A stretch of DNA of 64,000 bases from Butyrivibrio sp. FCS014 (GTDB lineage: Bacteria > Bacillota > Clostridia > Lachnospirales > Lachnospiraceae): positions 434,001 through 498,000 of the forward strand of contig NZ_JAHA01000003.1 in the NCBI RefSeq assembly GCF_000526935.1. The letters are read 5' to 3'. Every line of letters begins with the position of its first letter. Position 1 is the first letter of the stretch. This document shows positions 16,704 through 24,783 of the stretch, piece after piece. The notes under the pieces are model-generated. The model saw only the letters and a program-made list of their open reading frames with translations. It searched no databases and was not told where the DNA came from. The position numbers were made by a program, and so were the translations under genes.

Positions 16704-18008
16704 ATGAGAACCAGATTCTATAATGCAAGAATACTTACAATGCAGCCTGATCAGGACATCTTTGAGGGCGAAGTATGGGTAAGCGGTGACAGGATCATTT
16801 TTGCGGGAACGGAAAAAGAGGCTCTTGATTACTGCAATAGCCACAAGGATGCGATCCTTGTATGGGACAGGGAGATTGACTGTCACAGAAATCTTCTGAT
16901 GCCGGGATTTAAGAATGCCCACACCCATTCAGCCATGACTCTTATGAGGTCAAAGGCGGATGATCTTCCTTTGCAGGACTGGCTTGGAACACAGATTTTT
17001 CCTGTGGAAGCCAAGATGACTGCGGATGACATCTATCACTTAAGCAAGATCGCCATAATGGAGTATCTTACTAGCGGCATGACTGCTGCCTTTGAGATGT
17101 ATCTTACACCTTTTTCCGTAGCGGATGCTTTCAGGGACTGCGGCTTCAGATGCGTACAGACCAGCTGTGTCAACAACTTCAGCCAGTCAATCGAGCTTTT
17201 GGAGCGCTACTATAATGAGCTTAACGGAAGGGATGAGTACAATTCCTTTATACTTGGCGTCCACGCCGAATATACCTGTTCAAAAGAGCTGCTTCAGGAA
17301 GCTTCAAAGCTTGTTCACAAATATAAGGCTCCCTTCTGGCTCCATGTTCAGGAGACGGAATCCGAGACTCAGGAATGCATGGAAAGATACGGAATGTCTC
17401 CCGTGGAGTTTCTTGACAGCCTTGGACTCTTTGACTATGGCGGCGGCGGATACCACATGGTATGGACCGACAGGAAGGACTGGGAGCTTATGAAGAAGCG
17501 GGGGATTTACGTTGTTACCAATCCCGGCTCCAACACCAAGCTTGCCAGCGGCATAGCGCCCATATCAGATTACTTAAGGGAGGGAATTCCCGTAGCCATA
17601 GGTACGGATGGACCTGCCAGCAACAACTGTCTTGATATGTTCAGAGAGATGTTCCTGGTTACAGGACTTGCCAAGCTTCGTGACAATGATGCATCCAGCG
17701 TCAATGCCCTTGAGGTTCTCAAAATGGCTACCGTAAACGGGGCCCATGCCATGGGGCTTAAAGATGCGGACTGCATCGCAGAGGGCAAGCTTGCCGACAT
17801 TATCATGCTTGATCTTTCAAGACCCAACATGCAGCCCATAAACAATATCAGGAAGAATATTGTTTACAGCGGCAGCAAAGAGAACGTGATGATGACCATG
17901 ATAGGCGGCATTATCAGATACGAGAACGGCAAGTTCAATATCGGCGAGGAGCCTTCCAAGATCTACGAGAAGGCTGAAGAAATTTCAAGAAGGATTTACG
18001 GTAACTAA
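16704..18008 (+). CDS. amidohydrolase, 5-methylthioadenosine/S-adenosylhomocysteine deaminase-like
   Basis: Metal-dependent hydrolase of the ATZ/TRZ subgroup, 434 residues. The metal-binding motif is NAHTHSAMTLM; HAEYTCS, LHVQETESE and the catalytic/metal aspartate in IGTDGPASNNCLDMF follow in the expected order. The MTA/SAH deaminase family has the same PxxxNAHTHxxM and GTDGxASNN pattern, but exact substrate cannot be read from sequence. One normally conserved histidine position before the aspartate (usually HC.H) reads YHMVWTD. It directly precedes the MutS-like gene with no gap. Confidence 0.82.
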   Translation: MRTRFYNARILTMQPDQDIFEGEVWVSGDRIIFAGTEKEALDYCNSHKDAILVWDREIDCHRNLLMPGFKNAHTHSAMTLMRSKADDLPLQDWLGTQIFPVEAKMTADDIYHLSKIAIMEYLTSGMTAAFEMYLTPFSVADAFRDCGFRCVQTSCVNNFSQSIELLERYYNELNGRDEYNSFILGVHAEYTCSKELLQEASKLVHKYKAPFWLHVQETESETQECMERYGMSPVEFLDSLGLFDYGGGGYHMVWTDRKDWELMKKRGIYVVTNPGSNTKLASGIAPISDYLREGIPVAIGTDGPASNNCLDMFREMFLVTGLAKLRDNDASSVNALEVLKMATVNGAHAMGLKDADCIAEGKLADIIMLDLSRPNMQPINNIRKNIVYSGSKENVMMTMIGGIIRYENGKFNIGEEPSKIYEKAEEISRRIYGN

Positions 18009-19694
18009 ATGGAATCAATTACTATAATTCTGATCGTTCTGGCATTTATTGTTGTGGCCGCGGCACTGGGGCTTCGGGACAAACTGAACTCGGAAAAATA
18101 TCTGAAAAACATACTGATAAAGAATTACGGCCAGCCTCCCAAGCGCAGCTACAAGGAAGAGGACATGGACCATGTGACGGGATACTACAAAAATCATCCC
18201 GCGGATTTCCAGATTGACGATACTACCTGGAATGACCTTAACATGGATGGCGTGTTTAAGAGGATGAACTACAGCCTTTCCGCAGCGGGAGAGGAATACC
18301 TGTATTACATGCTAAGAACTCCCGGGCAGACTGACGACTTTGAAAGCCAGGAGAAACAGGTACAGCTTCTTATGGCAGATGAGACCCTCCGTCACAAGTT
18401 TCAGGTGATCTTTAAGAATATAGGCCGTCCAAGCCGTTATTCCATCTATGATTATCTGGACTATCTTGAAAAGGGCAATGCCGGCAGGAGCAATTTGGTA
18501 CATTACCTGTTGGATATCCTCCTTCTTGCTTCTATAGCCTTGTGCTTTTTTAATTTCGGGATAGGCTTTATATGCGTTCTTGCTGTTATGGCTGTTAACA
18601 TCATAAGCTATTTCAGGATAAAATCCGATGTTGACCCTTATCTTGTGACCTACGGCTATATCATGAGAGTCATTAAATCCATCGACAGATTTTCCGGAAT
18701 AAAGAACGATGAATTTAAGGCAGATATAGATGAGTTAAAAGACATATCCAGGGAGTTTAATGCCTTTAATGCAGGCTCATCTATAGTGATGGCTCCCATG
18801 GGCGGCGGTACAGGCTCGGGCAATCCCTTGGATCTTCTTCTGGATTACATCAGAATGGTCACTCATCTTGACCTTATAAAGTTCAATCAGATGTTCCGTG
18901 AGATCATGAAGAAAAAGGACAGGCTTGATAAGATCCTTGAGATAACAGGCCGCATGGACGCTGAGACTTCCATTGCCTGCTTCAGGGCATCCTTTGAGGG
19001 ACATTACGTTCTTCCAAAGTTTAAAGGAGAAGAGTATAAGGGAAAAGAGCTGTGTCATCCCCTTATAACTGAGCCTGTTGCCAATGATATCTGCGTGAAG
19101 TCGGGAGTTCTTTTGACCGGATCAAATGCCTCCGGCAAATCGACTTTCCTTAAGACCTGCGCCATAAATTCCATAATGGCACAGTCGATCCATACGGTTC
19201 TGGGAAAAGAGTATACGGCTCCTTTCTACAGGATCTATTCCTCAATGGCACTCAAGGACGATATCTTTGAGGGCGACAGCTACTACATCGTGGAGATCAA
19301 ATCCATTAAGAGAATCCTGGATGCGGCAGCAAAAGAGGGTAACAAGGTTCTTTGCTTTGTTGACGAAGTCTTAAGGGGAACCAATACCGTGGAGAGGATC
19401 GCTGCGTCAACACAGATTCTGAAGCGCTTTGCAGCAGCTAATGTTCTGTGCTTTGCCGCAACCCATGATATTGAGCTGACAGCTCTTTTACATGAGGAAT
19501 TTGAGCTGTATCACTTTGAAGGAAACGTTACGGATAACGACGTTAAGTTTGACTATAAGATAAAGACAGGGCCTGCCACCAACAGAAATGCCATTAAGCT
19601 GTTAAAGGTTCTTGGATATGAGGACAGCATCGTGGAAGATGCTCAGAATATGGCGGATAATTTCCTCTCTACAGGCACCTGGAAAAACAAATAA
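18009..19694 (+). CDS. membrane-associated MutS-family ATPase
   Basis: 561 residues. The C-terminal third is a MutS-type ABC ATPase: Walker A GSNASGKSTFL (about residue 371), Walker B VLCFVDEVLRGTNTVER, and the D-loop/H-switch region FAATHDIEL. The N-terminus differs from MutS: a membrane helix at about residues 4-20 (ITIILIVLAFIVVAAAL) and a hydrophobic pair near 168-205 (LLDILLLASIALCFF, then GFICVLAVMAVNII). There is no mismatch-recognition domain. The genuine mutS is at 41.2 kb. Its role is unknown; the family is annotated only as MutS-related. The ATG abuts the stop of the preceding gene. Confidence 0.85.
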   Translation: MESITIILIVLAFIVVAAALGLRDKLNSEKYLKNILIKNYGQPPKRSYKEEDMDHVTGYYKNHPADFQIDDTTWNDLNMDGVFKRMNYSLSAAGEEYLYYMLRTPGQTDDFESQEKQVQLLMADETLRHKFQVIFKNIGRPSRYSIYDYLDYLEKGNAGRSNLVHYLLDILLLASIALCFFNFGIGFICVLAVMAVNIISYFRIKSDVDPYLVTYGYIMRVIKSIDRFSGIKNDEFKADIDELKDISREFNAFNAGSSIVMAPMGGGTGSGNPLDLLLDYIRMVTHLDLIKFNQMFREIMKKKDRLDKILEITGRMDAETSIACFRASFEGHYVLPKFKGEEYKGKELCHPLITEPVANDICVKSGVLLTGSNASGKSTFLKTCAINSIMAQSIHTVLGKEYTAPFYRIYSSMALKDDIFEGDSYYIVEIKSIKRILDAAAKEGNKVLCFVDEVLRGTNTVERIAASTQILKRFAAANVLCFAATHDIELTALLHEEFELYHFEGNVTDNDVKFDYKIKTGPATNRNAIKLLKVLGYEDSIVEDAQNMADNFLSTGTWKNK

Positions 19695-19713
19695 TCGATA
19701 AGAAGGTAATTAC

Positions 19714-20202
19714 ATGAAGGTTTCAATATACTCCGACGGCTCCGCAAGGGGAAATCCCGACGGCCCCGGCGGATACGGCACAGTGCTTAAGTACACGGAC
19801 CCAAAGGGTGAGCTCCATGTCAAGGAGATAAGCGCAGGCTACGATAAGACCACCAACAACCGCATGGAACTTATGGGAGCCATCGTCGGCCTCGAGGCTT
19901 TAAACAGACCCTGCGAGGTGGAGATGATCTCGGATTCCAAGTACGTTATAAGTGCATTTAATGAGGCGTGGATTCCAAAGTGGATCATGAACGGATGGAA
20001 GACTGCAGGCAAAAAGCCGGTTAAAAACGTTGAGCTTTGGAAGAGGCTTTTGGAGGCTGCAAAGCCCCATAAGATAACCTGGACCTGGGTGAAGGGACAT
20101 GCGGGACACCCGGAGAACGAGCGGTGCGATGAACTTGCTACAACTGCGGCGGACCAGCCCTTTGAAATGCTTTTGCATGATGACGGCGGAGATTTAAGGT
20201 AA
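19714..20202 (+). CDS. rnhA: ribonuclease HI
   Basis: Cleaves the RNA strand of RNA-DNA hybrids. All four metal ligands are in place: the Asp in [17 protein letters not shown], the Glu in NNRMELMGA, the Asp in ISDSKYV, and the Asp in [12 protein letters not shown]. The substrate-contact segment WVKGHAGH is also present. 162 residues. AGAAGGTAATT precedes the ATG. The gene is 19 bp from the MutS-like gene and 6 bp from the phosphoesterase. Confidence 0.95.
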   Translation: MKVSIYSDGSARGNPDGPGGYGTVLKYTDPKGELHVKEISAGYDKTTNNRMELMGAIVGLEALNRPCEVEMISDSKYVISAFNEAWIPKWIMNGWKTAGKKPVKNVELWKRLLEAAKPHKITWTWVKGHAGHPENERCDELATTAADQPFEMLLHDDGGDLR

Positions 20203-20208
20203 TACCAA

Positions 20209-20823
20209 ATGATCTATTATATTGCTGATTGTCATTTCTTCCACGGTGCCCTTAATACCAAGATGGATATGAGGGGCTTTTCCGATGCGGAAGAGATGAA
20301 CGAATACATGATAAATAAGTGGAATGAACGGGTTACCGCTTCGGATACCGTCATTGTTGTTGGAGATCTCTCCCTTGGGAAGGCCAATGAGACCAATGAG
20401 CTTTTAAAAAGGCTTAAGGGCAAGATATGTCTTATAGTGGGGAATCACGACAAGTACTTAAAGTCTGAGGAATTTGACGCAGGCCGGTTTGAGTGGGTGG
20501 ATAATTACCGGGAAATAACTGATTCCCAGAAGCAGGTAGTACTAAGTCATTATCCAATCATGTTTTATAACGGACAGTACAGGCTTCGCCACAACAAGAC
20601 GCCAAAGACCTATATGCTCTACGGACATGTTCACGAGACCAGGGATGAGGTGCTGTTGCAAAAGTTTATAAAGGAGATTCAGGCCACCGAGTATTATCCC
20701 ATACACAGTGAGCACCAGAGCCTTATTCCCTGCAATATGATCAACTGTTTCTGCAAAAGATCCGACTATACGCCACTAACACTTAATGAATGGATAGAGC
20801 TTAATAAGAAATATCAGAACTAA
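20209..20823 (+). CDS. calcineurin-like metallophosphoesterase
   Basis: 204 residues with the metallophosphoesterase metal motifs in order: ADCHFFH (D-x-H), VGDLSLG (GD), GNHDK (GNHD), LSHYPIMFY (H) and YGHVHE (GH.H). The substrate is not deducible; similar small proteins are listed as phosphoesterases or hydrolases. Six bases after rnhA and followed by a bidirectional terminator. Confidence 0.85.
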   Translation: MIYYIADCHFFHGALNTKMDMRGFSDAEEMNEYMINKWNERVTASDTVIVVGDLSLGKANETNELLKRLKGKICLIVGNHDKYLKSEEFDAGRFEWVDNYREITDSQKQVVLSHYPIMFYNGQYRLRHNKTPKTYMLYGHVHETRDEVLLQKFIKEIQATEYYPIHSEHQSLIPCNMINCFCKRSDYTPLTLNEWIELNKKYQN

Positions 20824-20860
20824 AAAAGCTTCACCAACCATGTAGGAAGGTGAAGCTTTT
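20824..20860. terminator. bidirectional terminator
   Basis: Perfect 12-bp stem AAAAGCTTCACC/GGTGAAGCTTTT with A and T runs on both sides, between convergent genes. Confidence 0.88.
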
Positions 20861-20889
20861 GTTTATATTCACAGACAAATGCTTATGTA

Positions 20890-21543
20890 TTACTCACCGA
20901 ATACTGCAAGATAGTCCTTCTGGAACTTCTCGATACCTGCATCTGTAAGAGGGTGATGTGTCATCTGCTCGATTACCTTGTAAGGCACGGTTGCGATGTC
21001 AGCACCTGCAAGAGCGCAGTCTGTTACGTGCATAGGGTTACGGATTGATGCAGCAATGATCTCTGTCTGGATGTTGTGGATGTTGAAGATCTCAGCAACT
21101 TCTGAGATGAGGTCTGTTCCGCGAACACTGATATCATCAAGTCTTCCAAGGAAAGGACTTACGAATGCAGCGCCTGCTCTTGCGCAAAGAAGAGCCTGGT
21201 TTGCTGTGAAGATAAGTGTCATGTTAACCTTGATTCCTTCACTTGAAAGAACCTTGCAGGCCTTAAGTCCCTCAACTGTCATGGGGATCTTAACAACCAT
21301 GTTCTTGTGAAGCTTTGCAATCTCTCTTCCTTCAGCGATCATGCCCTCGGCATCAGTTGTTGTAGCCTTAACCTCTCCGCTGATAGGTCCGTCTACGATA
21401 GAAGCGATCTCTTTTACCACCTCATATACATCGCGGCCTTCCTTGGCGATGAGAGAAGGGTTAGTAGTTACACCGCAGATAACTCCCATGTCATTAGCTT
21501 TTCTGATCTCTTCAATGTTGGCTGTGTCGACAAATAATTTCAT
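20890..21543 (-). CDS. transaldolase / fructose-6-phosphate aldolase family
   Basis: A short (217-residue) class I aldolase of the type common in Firmicutes, acting in the non-oxidative pentose phosphate pathway. It opens [15 protein letters not shown] and contains [13 protein letters not shown], the Schiff-base lysine region VVKIPMT, and [11 protein letters not shown]. The start is taken at 21543 (ATG, eight bases from AAAGGAG on the minus strand); the GTG at 21552 would overlap the ribosome binding site. It could be TalC-type transaldolase or Fsa-type aldolase. It is one of only three convincing minus-strand genes in the window. Confidence 0.93.
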   Translation of the reverse strand: MKLFVDTANIEEIRKANDMGVICGVTTNPSLIAKEGRDVYEVVKEIASIVDGPISGEVKATTTDAEGMIAEGREIAKLHKNMVVKIPMTVEGLKACKVLSSEGIKVNMTLIFTANQALLCARAGAAFVSPFLGRLDDISVRGTDLISEVAEIFNIHNIQTEIIAASIRNPMHVTDCALAGADIATVPYKVIEQMTHHPLTDAGIEKFQKDYLAVFGE

Positions 21544-21590
21544 AAATCCCACTCCTTTTATAAGCGTTTATTTTGTAATTACCAGATACT

Positions 21591-21599
21591 ATAATAGCA
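21591..21599 (-). promoter_or_regulatory. extended -10 promoter candidate of the transaldolase gene
   Basis: On the minus strand TG-C-TATTAT, 48 bp upstream of the transaldolase start, without a clear -35. Confidence 0.4.
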
Positions 21600-21658
21600 C
21601 TATTTTTTTATATGTAATCATTATTTTTTGCTGTATTATAATCATATATATAAATTGT

Positions 21659-21687
21659 TTGCAATTTAATAGAATATGAGTTATTAT
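21659..21687 (+). promoter_or_regulatory. promoter candidate of the copper ATPase gene
   Basis: TTGCAA (21659-21664), a 17-bp spacer and TATTAT (21682-21687). No CopY box (TACAnnTGTA) or other copper operator was recognised. Confidence 0.5.
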
Positions 21688-21748
21688 ACTCGTGACTGTT
21701 AAACCATGCTAACATATTAATATAAGTAAACTTAAGAAAGAGATAATT

Positions 21749-24328
21749 ATGGATAAATATAACATTACAGGCATGAGCTGCGCCGCCTGCCAGGCCAGAG
21801 TAGAGAAGGCTGTAAGTGAGGTTAAAGGCGTAGATACATGCAATGTAAATCTTCTTACAAATACAATGGCGGTGGAGGGAAGCGCCACTAAAGATGAGAT
21901 CATTAAAGCGGTGGAGAATGCCGGCTACGGAGCAGCATCCCTTGAGGAAAAAAGCTCTGAAGATATCCTTAAGGATACGGAGACTCCAAAGCTTAAAAAG
22001 AGACTTATCCTTTCGGTGGGATTTCTCCTTGTTCTTATGTACTTCTCCATGGGACACATGATGCTTCATTTTCCTGTGCCCTCATTCATGCATAACAACA
22101 TGATGGCTATGGGGATGGTGCAGATGTCACTGACCATTGTTATCATGTACATCAACAGAAAATTCTTTATCAGCGGTTTTAAGGGCATGATTCACGGGGC
22201 ACCCAATATGGACACGCTTGTGGCTCTTGGAAGCGGAGCATCCTTTATATACAGCGTATTTGCCATGATAAGCGGCAAGGACGATCTGTACTTTGAATCG
22301 GCTGCCATGATCCTTACACTTATCACTGTAGGTAAAATGCTGGAAGCCATGAGCAAAGGAAGGACCACGGATGCCATTAAGAGCCTTATGAAGCTTGCTC
22401 CCAAGACTGCAATTATCATTGACTCCTATGGTAAAGAGAAAGAGGTATCGATCGAATCGGTCAAGGCAGGCGATATCTTCGTTGTGCGGCCCGGAGAGAG
22501 CATCCCGGTGGACGGAATCGTAATAGAGGGTAACAGTGCTGTCAATGAAGCGGCCCTTACAGGTGAGAGCATTCCCGTTGATAAGTATGTGGGAAGCGAG
22601 GTCTCTGCTGCTACCATCAACAGCTCAGGATTCATGAAATGCAGAGCTACAAGGGTGGGAAAAGATACAACGCTTTCCCAGATCATACAGATGGTAAGCG
22701 ACGCTGCTGCTACAAAGGCGCCTATAGCAAAGATAGCCGACAGAGTATCAGGTGTGTTCGTGCCTGCGGTTATAGTGATAGCTCTTTTGACCATTGTAAT
22801 ATGGCTTCTGGTGGGAGCAGACTTTGGCTATGCGCTGACCAGAGGCATTGCAGTTCTCGTTATAAGCTGTCCCTGTGCACTGGGACTTGCAACACCTGTG
22901 GCCATCATGGTTGGTAACGGAGTAGGCGCAAAGAACGGCATCATGTTCAAGACAGCAGCGACCCTTGAGAATACAGGAAAGACTCAGATTGTGGCTCTTG
23001 ATAAGACAGGCACCATCACAGAGGGTGAGCCTGTTGTAACAGATGTATTTACTCCCGATTCCATAACAAGAAGCGGATATTCACTGATAAACGAGTCGGA
23101 GAATAAGCTCCTTAAGATAGCGGGGCTTCTCGAGAAAAAGAGTGAGCATCCTCTCGCAAAGGCTGTTGTATCCTATGTGGGTCCCGGCGAGATCTACTAC
23201 GATGACCTGGATGAGGATGACGAAGAGGAAATCGACGATATCACTGATTTTGAGGTACTTCCCGGTCACGGACTTAAGGGAAAATATCACGGTCATGAGG
23301 TAATCGGTGCAAGCCTTAGGTATATCGAGAAGATAGTAAAAATCCATCCTGAAATAAGGGAGAAGACCGAAGGACTTGCGGCTCAGGGCAAAACACCTCT
23401 TTGCTTTGCCATGGATGGCAAGCTTCTTGGTATCATAGCTGTTGCGGACACCATCAAAAAAGATTCCGCAAAGGCTGTTAAAGAACTCAAGGACATGGGA
23501 ATCCATGTTATAATGATAACCGGTGACAACTTAAAGACCGCACGGGCTATCGGAGATCAGGCCGGAGTTGATGAGATAATCTCGGAAGTTCTGCCTAAGG
23601 ACAAGGAAGCCATTATAAGAAAGCTCTCTGAAACCGGCAAGGTTGCAATGGTTGGAGACGGTATAAATGATGCACCTGCACTTACAAGAGCAGACACCGG
23701 AATTGCCATAGGAGCCGGAACCGATGTTGCAATAGATGCGGCGGATGTAGTTCTTATGAAGAGCAATCTTGTGGATGTGGCTGCTGCCATCAGGCTTTCA
23801 AGGGCAACACTTCGCAATATCCATCAGAATCTTTTCTGGGCATTTTTCTACAATGTGATCGGAATACCTCTTGCAGCAGGAGCATATATACATGCTTTCG
23901 GATGGGAACTTTCTCCCATGTTCGGAGCCGCTGCAATGAGTCTTTCAAGCTTCTTTGTGGTAACAAATGCTCTAAGGCTCAATCTTTTGAAGATCTATGA
24001 TCCTTCCGGGGATAAGCCGGTTAAGGGCAGTGATGAAATAAGCGTTGCAATCGACAACATGACAAAAGAGGAAACTCTCAGGAATAAACAAGCAAATGAA
24101 AGTGAGGAAATAAAAATGGCAACAAAGACAATCAGAATCGAAGGAATGATGTGCGAGCACTGTGAGGCAAGAGTTAAGAAGGCTCTTGAGGCTATCGACG
24201 GTGTTGCAAGCGCAAAGGCAAGCCACACAGATGGAAATGCAGTTGTGGAGCTTTCATCCGAGGTTGATAACGAAGTCCTCAAGGGAGCAGTAGAGGATCA
24301 GGATTATAAAGTTCTTGAAATACTTTGA
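21749..24328 (+). CDS. copA: copper-exporting P1B-type ATPase CopA with C-terminal CopZ-like domain
   Basis: 859-residue Cu(I) pump. N-terminal HMA domain with GMSCAAC (C11/C14), actuator TGES, membrane motif [20 protein letters not shown] phosphorylation site, [10 protein letters not shown] hinge, and the copper-type last helix motif [16 protein letters not shown]. The nucleotide-binding domain has an acidic insert ([13 protein letters not shown]). After the last helix a ~50-residue linker leads to a second HMA domain (residues 790-859, C802/C805 in GMMCEHC). That domain starts with its own ATG behind an SD-like GAGG. It looks like a copA-copZ gene fusion. Confidence 0.93.
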   Translation: MDKYNITGMSCAACQARVEKAVSEVKGVDTCNVNLLTNTMAVEGSATKDEIIKAVENAGYGAASLEEKSSEDILKDTETPKLKKRLILSVGFLLVLMYFSMGHMMLHFPVPSFMHNNMMAMGMVQMSLTIVIMYINRKFFISGFKGMIHGAPNMDTLVALGSGASFIYSVFAMISGKDDLYFESAAMILTLITVGKMLEAMSKGRTTDAIKSLMKLAPKTAIIIDSYGKEKEVSIESVKAGDIFVVRPGESIPVDGIVIEGNSAVNEAALTGESIPVDKYVGSEVSAATINSSGFMKCRATRVGKDTTLSQIIQMVSDAAATKAPIAKIADRVSGVFVPAVIVIALLTIVIWLLVGADFGYALTRGIAVLVISCPCALGLATPVAIMVGNGVGAKNGIMFKTAATLENTGKTQIVALDKTGTITEGEPVVTDVFTPDSITRSGYSLINESENKLLKIAGLLEKKSEHPLAKAVVSYVGPGEIYYDDLDEDDEEEIDDITDFEVLPGHGLKGKYHGHEVIGASLRYIEKIVKIHPEIREKTEGLAAQGKTPLCFAMDGKLLGIIAVADTIKKDSAKAVKELKDMGIHVIMITGDNLKTARAIGDQAGVDEIISEVLPKDKEAIIRKLSETGKVAMVGDGINDAPALTRADTGIAIGAGTDVAIDAADVVLMKSNLVDVAAAIRLSRATLRNIHQNLFWAFFYNVIGIPLAAGAYIHAFGWELSPMFGAAAMSLSSFFVVTNALRLNLLKIYDPSGDKPVKGSDEISVAIDNMTKEETLRNKQANESEEIKMATKTIRIEGMMCEHCEARVKKALEAIDGVASAKASHTDGNAVVELSSEVDNEVLKGAVEDQDYKVLEIL
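24104..24118 (+). promoter_or_regulatory. internal ribosome binding site and start for a CopZ-like product
   Basis: GAGG (24104-24107), eight bases, then ATG (24116-24118) in frame inside copA. Translation from here would give a 70-residue protein beginning [16 protein letters not shown], the size and form of a stand-alone copper chaperone. Confidence 0.45.
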
Positions 24329-24344
24329 TAACGGGGAACGGGAG

Positions 24345-24782
24345 ATGGAAAAAAGTATTAAGATCAAATATTTTAATGATAAGCTTGAGAAACTGGAGTA
24401 TATAGACGGAAAGTCAGACTGGATCGACCTTAGAAGTGCCGAGGACGTTGACCTTAAGCAGGGTGAGTTTAAGCTGATTCCTTTAGGAGTTGCAATGGAG
24501 ATACCTGAGGGGTATGAGGCTCATGTTGTACCAAGAAGCTCAACCTTCAAGAACTTTGGCATCATTCAGGTAAATCACATGGGCGTCATCGACCATTCCT
24601 ACTGTGGTGACAATGACCAGTGGTTTGTCCCTGTACTTGCCATGAGAGATACCCATATAGGCTTCAACGACAGGATAGCTCAGTTCAGAATCATGGAAAA
24701 TCAGCCCCATATCAATTTTGAGATATGCGAGCATCTTGAAGGCGCAGACAGAGGTGGATTCGGTTCTACGGGAACAAAATAA
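24345..24782 (+). CDS. dut: dUTP diphosphatase (dUTPase)
   Basis: Hydrolyses dUTP to dUMP and PPi, keeping uracil out of DNA and feeding thymidylate synthesis. Trimeric dUTPase motifs are in order: [11 protein letters not shown] (motif 1), [11 protein letters not shown] (2), [14 protein letters not shown] (3), DRIAQFRI (4) and the P-loop-like C-terminal arm [11 protein letters not shown] (5). The start is placed at ATG 24345 with GGGG eight bases ahead; a longer frame from 24315 would overlap the copA end. The stop is followed after one base by the start of the ADA-like gene, so the two are probably co-translated. Confidence 0.9.
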   Translation: MEKSIKIKYFNDKLEKLEYIDGKSDWIDLRSAEDVDLKQGEFKLIPLGVAMEIPEGYEAHVVPRSSTFKNFGIIQVNHMGVIDHSYCGDNDQWFVPVLAMRDTHIGFNDRIAQFRIMENQPHINFEICEHLEGADRGGFGSTGTK

Positions 24783-24783
24783 T

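Noticed and set aside
21608..22069. 153-codon minus-strand frame over the copA start
   Set aside because: Antisense to a well-supported gene and covers its promoter; no ribosome binding site or recognisable motif.
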